Shown: positions 12,527 to 15,070 of the stretch, piece after piece
Layout: every line of letters begins with the position of its first letter
Numbering within the stretch: position 1 is the first letter of the stretch
Source: CAZGSN01 sp964371655
GTDB lineage: Bacteria; Desulfobacterota; Binatia; HRBIN30
Reading direction: 5' to 3'
Length of the DNA: 15,070 bases
Assembly (NCBI GenBank): GCA_964371655.1
Contig: CAYJOD010000125.1
Coordinates: 1-15,070, forward strand
The notes under the pieces: generated by a model
Database searches by the model: none
Told to the model about the DNA's origin: nothing
Seen by the model: the letters and a program-made list of their open reading frames with translations, nothing else
Made by a program: the position numbers and the translations under genes

Positions 12527-13513
12527 TTATGACCCGCCGTGATAGGGCACGTGGAGCAGCGCCGCAGCCTTCTGCTTTGCCTGCTCGCCGCGTCTATCGT
12601 AGCGAGCCGTCGTCTGCACGTTCGCGTGGCCGGCAAGATGTTGCACGGTAGAGATGTCCGCGCCGGCATCGAGTAAGTCGCCAATGAAGGTGCGGCGCAT
12701 ATCGTGCGGCGAAAACGTTGCCACGCCGGCCTGCGCTGCACGCTTCCGCAACACGAACAGAATGGCGTGCGCCGTCATTCGCCGTCGCGATGGGTTTCCG
12801 GCTTTATCGATGGGCCAGAACAACGGCCCTACGTCGTCTCCGCGAACTCCGAGCCACGCCCATAGTGCGTCACGGCTCCCGTTCGTGGTGTACGCCAGTC
12901 GCTCCTTACGCCCTTTGCCCCTGCGGATGGTCAGAGCGCCGGCGCCGGCGTCGTAATCCTCCCGGTCAATGCCAACGAGTTCGGCACGCCGCAGACCCGC
13001 ACCGTAGAGCAGAGCCAGCATCGCCGCATCGCGCGAACCCGCAGCCGAGCCATCGGCAGCGCAGGAAACAAACAATGAGCGCACCTCGCCAGCGGTGAGG
13101 GCGCGGCCCCGTGGCACCACCTCGCCGCGTACGGTCGGGATGTCTGCCGCGTGCTGGTAGTCCTCTGCTGATAGCTGTCCAAGGCGCCACGCCTCGCGTA
13201 GCACGCCCCTGAGCGCCGCAAGCGTCTTGTTCACCGTCGCGACTGACAAGGGCTGCCCCGTCTTCTCGCTGACGGTGTCGAGCAAGGCCGCCCTGACGGC
13301 GGTCGTGTGTTGGTACCGCAGGGAGGACCAGTCGAACGATTCTGCGTCGGCTTGGCCGGTCGAGAGTAGCCGAGCAACAGCGTCCAGCGATTCGCGCATG
13401 CTCCGGCGTGACCCTTCGGACAGTCGAGCGATGTATACGAGCGCAGGTCGTTGGTCTGACGGCGTGTGTGTCCTCATCGAAATCCTGCGCTCCGGGGTTG
13501 GTGTCATCGTCAT
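12527..13513 (-). CDS. Tyrosine recombinase (XerC/XerD-like integrase)
   Basis: This 328-residue protein has an N-terminal SAM-like core-binding domain (about 25-125) and a C-terminal catalytic domain (about 135-320). The full active-site set is present: Arg175 (GAGLRRAEL), Lys200 (RGKGRKER), His270-x2-Arg273 (SPHDMRRTF), His296 (LAGHANVQTT) and nucleophile Tyr305 (TARYDRR). It cuts and rejoins DNA through a phosphotyrosine bond. ATG 13513 has GGGAG nine bases upstream. The size fits Xer-type or simple integrases rather than large phage integrases with arm-binding domains. It leads a minus-strand operon with the 66-aa and HEPN-like genes. With the serine integrase at the left edge, the island carries two unrelated recombinases. 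Confidence 0.93.
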   Translation of the reverse strand: MTMTPTPERRISMRTHTPSDQRPALVYIARLSEGSRRSMRESLDAVARLLSTGQADAESFDWSSLRYQHTTAVRAALLDTVSEKTGQPLSVATVNKTLAALRGVLREAWRLGQLSAEDYQHAADIPTVRGEVVPRGRALTAGEVRSLFVSCAADGSAAGSRDAAMLALLYGAGLRRAELVGIDREDYDAGAGALTIRRGKGRKERLAYTTNGSRDALWAWLGVRGDDVGPLFWPIDKAGNPSRRRMTAHAILFVLRKRAAQAGVATFSPHDMRRTFIGDLLDAGADISTVQHLAGHANVQTTARYDRRGEQAKQKAAALLHVPYHGGS

Positions 13514-13586
13514 GGTCGGTCACTCCCGCTAATAGCCATTCTCATCAACGATAATCGGCACGCGCCGCGAAACATGTCACTACCGG

Positions 13587-13607
13587 CGGGCAGGCGCACT
13601 TTGCCCG
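13587..13607. repeat. Short inverted repeat between divergent recombinase and small-protein genes
   Basis: CGGGCA (13587-13592) and TGCCCG (13602-13607) form a 6-bp stem in the intergenic region between the minus-strand tyrosine recombinase and the plus-strand 117-aa gene. It might be a regulator site. No clear recombinase promoter was found nearby. Confidence 0.3.
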
Positions 13608-13641
13608 TCAAGAACCACAGACATGCCGCGCGAGGTCGATG

Positions 13642-13650
13642 TGTTACGGT
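13642..13650 (+). promoter_or_regulatory. Possible extended -10 promoter for the Cys-rich gene pair
   Basis: TGTTACGGT fits an extended -10 element (TGn followed by TANNNT, here TACGGT at 13645-13650). No good -35 hexamer is seen. It would give a leader of roughly 180 nt before ATG 13837. Confidence 0.4.
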
Positions 13651-13774
13651 GAGAGACAACGTCATAGCGAACCATCAAGACGGGCTGCCTCACGGCAAGC
13701 CGGCCAACCGACCCACTCGCGGCACGGTGGCGACAGAGAAGATGATGGGGCCTTCGGGCAAACAAGCGAGGCGG

Positions 13775-13804
13775 GACGGCCTAGCGGGCCGTCGCTCTGT
13801 TTCT
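13775..13804 (+). terminator. Hairpin with T-rich tail in the leader of the 117-aa gene (attenuator or terminator)
   Basis: GACGGCC (13775-13781) and GGCCGTC (13787-13793) form a 7-bp stem that may be lengthened by flanking AGCG/CGCT, followed by CTCTGTTTCT. It looks like an intrinsic terminator, but it lies only about 30 bases before ATG 13837 with no gene ending upstream on this strand. Attenuation of the downstream pair is therefore the more interesting reading. Confidence 0.5.
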
Positions 13805-13836
13805 CCGAGGCTGCATCTTCAACGAAGGAGCAGTAC

Positions 13837-14190
13837 ATGGAGCATCAGCCGGAACAGGGCATCATCAGGAGCATCATCGACTGCGGGACGCTCGTACAGG
13901 TCGTCATCGAGACTGACGACGGCACGCGTGTACTCGCAGCCGAAGGCAACATGTTTCGCCGCGCCATCGCGGCCCTCGGGAAGGCGTCACTAGCCGGTGT
14001 GCGCATCGAGTATGCCGAGACAGACTGGCCCGGTGGCCTGCTCTGGTTCTCGGTCATCGATGAGGGTCATGTCGTCTGTCCCTGCTGCCGAAAGCACATC
14101 CCGCCTCACCTCGACCCGGACATGTGCATGTTCGGCCTGCACCGCAGGAAGAACCTCGGGAACAAGAACGGAGCACACAGCGATGAATGA
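13837..14190 (+). CDS. Small Cys/His-containing hypothetical protein (117 aa)
   Basis: AAGGAG six bases before ATG 13837 fixes the start. Residues 8-75 look like a beta-rich fold (GIIRSIIDCGTLVQVVIETDDG, RVLAAEGNMFRRAI, GLLWFSVID). The C-terminal part holds a metal-binding candidate: Cys81-Pro-Cys83-Cys84, His87, His91 and Cys97 within about 17 residues, then a basic tail (HRRKNLGNKNG). No family recognised. It overlaps the next gene by eight bases, so the two are co-translated. The phage-like style suggests an island accessory gene. Confidence 0.75.
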   Translation: MEHQPEQGIIRSIIDCGTLVQVVIETDDGTRVLAAEGNMFRRAIAALGKASLAGVRIEYAETDWPGGLLWFSVIDEGHVVCPCCRKHIPPHLDPDMCMFGLHRRKNLGNKNGAHSDE

Positions 14191-14416
14191 GGACGCGTGG
14201 GGAACCGAAGCAATGCGGCTGACGAGGCGGCTCAAGAACCAATACACGCCGAGAGAGCGCGCGGCACTGCGCGGTTGGTCGGTGGAGCCGGAGATTACGC
14301 GCGGGACGGAGCACGCATGGCTGGGATGCCAATGCAAGAAGCGGATGGCTGGGCGCACGTATTGTCCCTGCCCGCACCATGGTCGGGCATACGTCCACTA
14401 CCTGAGAGGCGGATGA
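14183..14416 (+). CDS. Small Cys-rich protein (77 aa), probable zinc binder
   Basis: ATG 14183 lies within the end of the 117-aa gene (8-base overlap). The product begins MNEDAWGTEAMRLTRRLKNQ and has a basic helical N-terminus. A cluster of ligands follows: Cys49-x-Cys51, then Cys61-Pro-Cys63-Pro-His65-His66. That is four Cys and two His in 18 residues, consistent with a small zinc site. The end is YVHYLRGG. Both this protein and the preceding one carry CPC-type motifs, suggesting related or cooperating functions. No family recognised. Confidence 0.65.
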   Translation: MNEDAWGTEAMRLTRRLKNQYTPRERAALRGWSVEPEITRGTEHAWLGCQCKKRMAGRTYCPCPHHGRAYVHYLRGG

Positions 14417-14426
14417 CCCCGGACAC

Positions 14427-14452
14427 GTGCCCGGAATCGGCGGTCGGGGCAC
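14427..14452 (+). terminator. Putative terminator after the Cys-rich gene pair
   Basis: GTGCCC (14427-14432) and GGGCAC (14447-14452) form a 6-bp GC stem 10 bases after the stop. It has no T run. It overlaps an imperfect palindrome centred on CACGTG (14424-14429), so a protein site is an alternative. Confidence 0.35.
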
Positions 14453-14616
14453 GCGCGCTCTGTCTGCTGTGTAGCATGCCCTCGCGTTTATGCCCCCCCA
14501 AAATTGGCCCTATCCGTCCCCGACACCCTCTGACCGAAGTGCGCCCCGGCCACAGTCCCCAGAGCCCCGGCGGTCGATTCTTCATGGTCTCACGGCCCCC
14601 ACGTCAGGCTGACCAG

Positions 14617-14777
14617 CGGTACAACCCTGCGGTACACCCACTCCGATTTTCAGCCTGTCCGTCGTGGGCTATAGGTCACGACGCGCGACCGCCTGTCTTG
14701 AATCTACAGGGGGTGAAAATCGCCGTTCACATGTACCGATGTACTCGCTCCGTGCACGTCTAGCTGCGTCGCGGTAC
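14617..14777. repeat. Scattered CGGTAC repeats flanking the nested inverted repeat
   Basis: CGGTAC occurs at 14617-14622, 14630-14635, inverted at 14733-14738, and at 14772-14777. The first two sit in GCGGTACA units exactly 13 bases apart. Spacing around the nested inverted repeat is suggestive of protein-binding repeats, but the motif is short. Confidence 0.35.
14644..14722. repeat. Nested inverted repeat in a gene-free stretch
   Basis: Outer arms at 14644-14658 and 14706-14722 pair as CGATTTTCA/TGAAAATCG plus CCTGT/ACAGG, with a small unpaired G against GGG. Inside them, CGTCGTG (14660-14666) and CACGACG (14677-14683) form a second perfect stem. The result is a two-part fold of about 80 nt. 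No reading frame makes sense of it. It may be a structured RNA, a recombination site or a cruciform-type protein site. Confidence 0.55.
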
Positions 14778-14779
14778 TT

Positions 14780-15070
14780 TCGCGTCCGGGTCGTGGTATC
14801 GGGCGGCTATTGCGGGCCTGCTGAGCCACGCACGGTCACCGTTCTGGGCGCTGGAACACCACCGGCGAAGCTGCGCTAGGGGTGACGTTTGTAGAGGGCG
14901 TCTCGTCCGCGAATGCTTCCGCGACGCGACGACCGCTAGACAACCGCGCCCGTCGGTGCCACGACGCTAGCTCTGTTTCAACGGCCTGCCGTGCACCTGC
15001 GTTGCGATTGATGTTGTTCAGCATAGAGTAAGAGTGGAACGGAAAGATTCCATCCCTTGGTTCCTTTCCG
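14780..15070. other. Right end of the window, no convincing gene
   Basis: Only short frames without good ribosome binding sites are seen. At the very edge, CGGAAAG (15040-15046) and CTTTCCG (15064-15070), overlapped by GGAAC/GTTCC (15036-15040 with 15060-15064), make alternative inverted pairings that may belong to a feature continuing outside. Confidence 0.4.

Noticed and set aside
14197..14763. Plus-strand open frame of 188 codons
   Set aside because: Overlaps the 77-aa gene in another frame and continues through the hairpin and inverted repeats with unlikely composition.
14836..15024. Minus-strand open frame of 62 codons near the right edge
   Set aside because: No ribosome binding site before its ATG and no recognisable motif; codon use is not clearly gene-like. 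It could be real but cannot be supported.
1..15070. CRISPR array or insertion sequence
   Set aside because: No regularly spaced short repeats and no transposase; the repeats at 9245-9791 lack terminal inverted repeats.

Overview
The window is high-GC DNA that reads as an integrated mobile island in a high-GC bacterium. An actinobacterial host is my best guess, from the codon usage, the resemblance of two leaders to the SAM-IV riboswitch class, and TTGACN/TANNNT-type promoters; no taxonomic marker proves it. The left edge is the 3' half of a tRNA-Asp(GTC) gene. A large serine recombinase gene points towards it, and its reading frame runs without a stop through the tRNA and off the window, which suggests the element's attachment junction.

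Layout. (1) 1-2813, minus strand: serine integrase (partial), translationally overlapped by a 62-residue small gene, and further upstream a separate 129-residue gene resembling a ribbon-helix-helix regulator. Each of the two upstream genes has its own promoter and a homologous ~230-nt leader. The leaders fold like an S-adenosylmethionine riboswitch of the SAM-I/SAM-IV superfamily, with a start-site-blocking hairpin before the ATG and a conserved alternative pairing. (2) 3024-9213, plus strand: a tightly packed type I restriction-modification operon, hsdR-hsdS-(Mrr-like endonuclease)-hsdM. (3) 9214-9860: non-genic, with two 221-bp direct repeats about 98.6% identical. (4) 9860-11691, plus strand: a palindrome next to a good sigma-70-type promoter, then three overlapping genes. 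Each encodes a winged-helix-like domain and the last also carries a TIR-like/nucleoside-deoxyribosyltransferase-like domain; this is a candidate defence operon. (5) 13513-11715, minus strand: tyrosine recombinase, a 66-residue protein, and a protein with a HEPN-like Rx5H motif. (6) 13837-14416, plus strand: two overlapping genes for small Cys/His-rich proteins behind a long leader. (7) 14417-15070: no convincing gene, but a nested inverted repeat and several CGGTAC repeats.

How the parts may work together: the island carries a SAM-dependent modification system beside leaders that look SAM-responsive, one of which lies in front of the integrase. An attractive hypothesis is that recombination functions are tied to cellular SAM, and so to methylation capacity or SAM-depleting phage attack. 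The aptamer resemblance is read by eye from conserved blocks and covarying stems and has not been tested with a covariance model.
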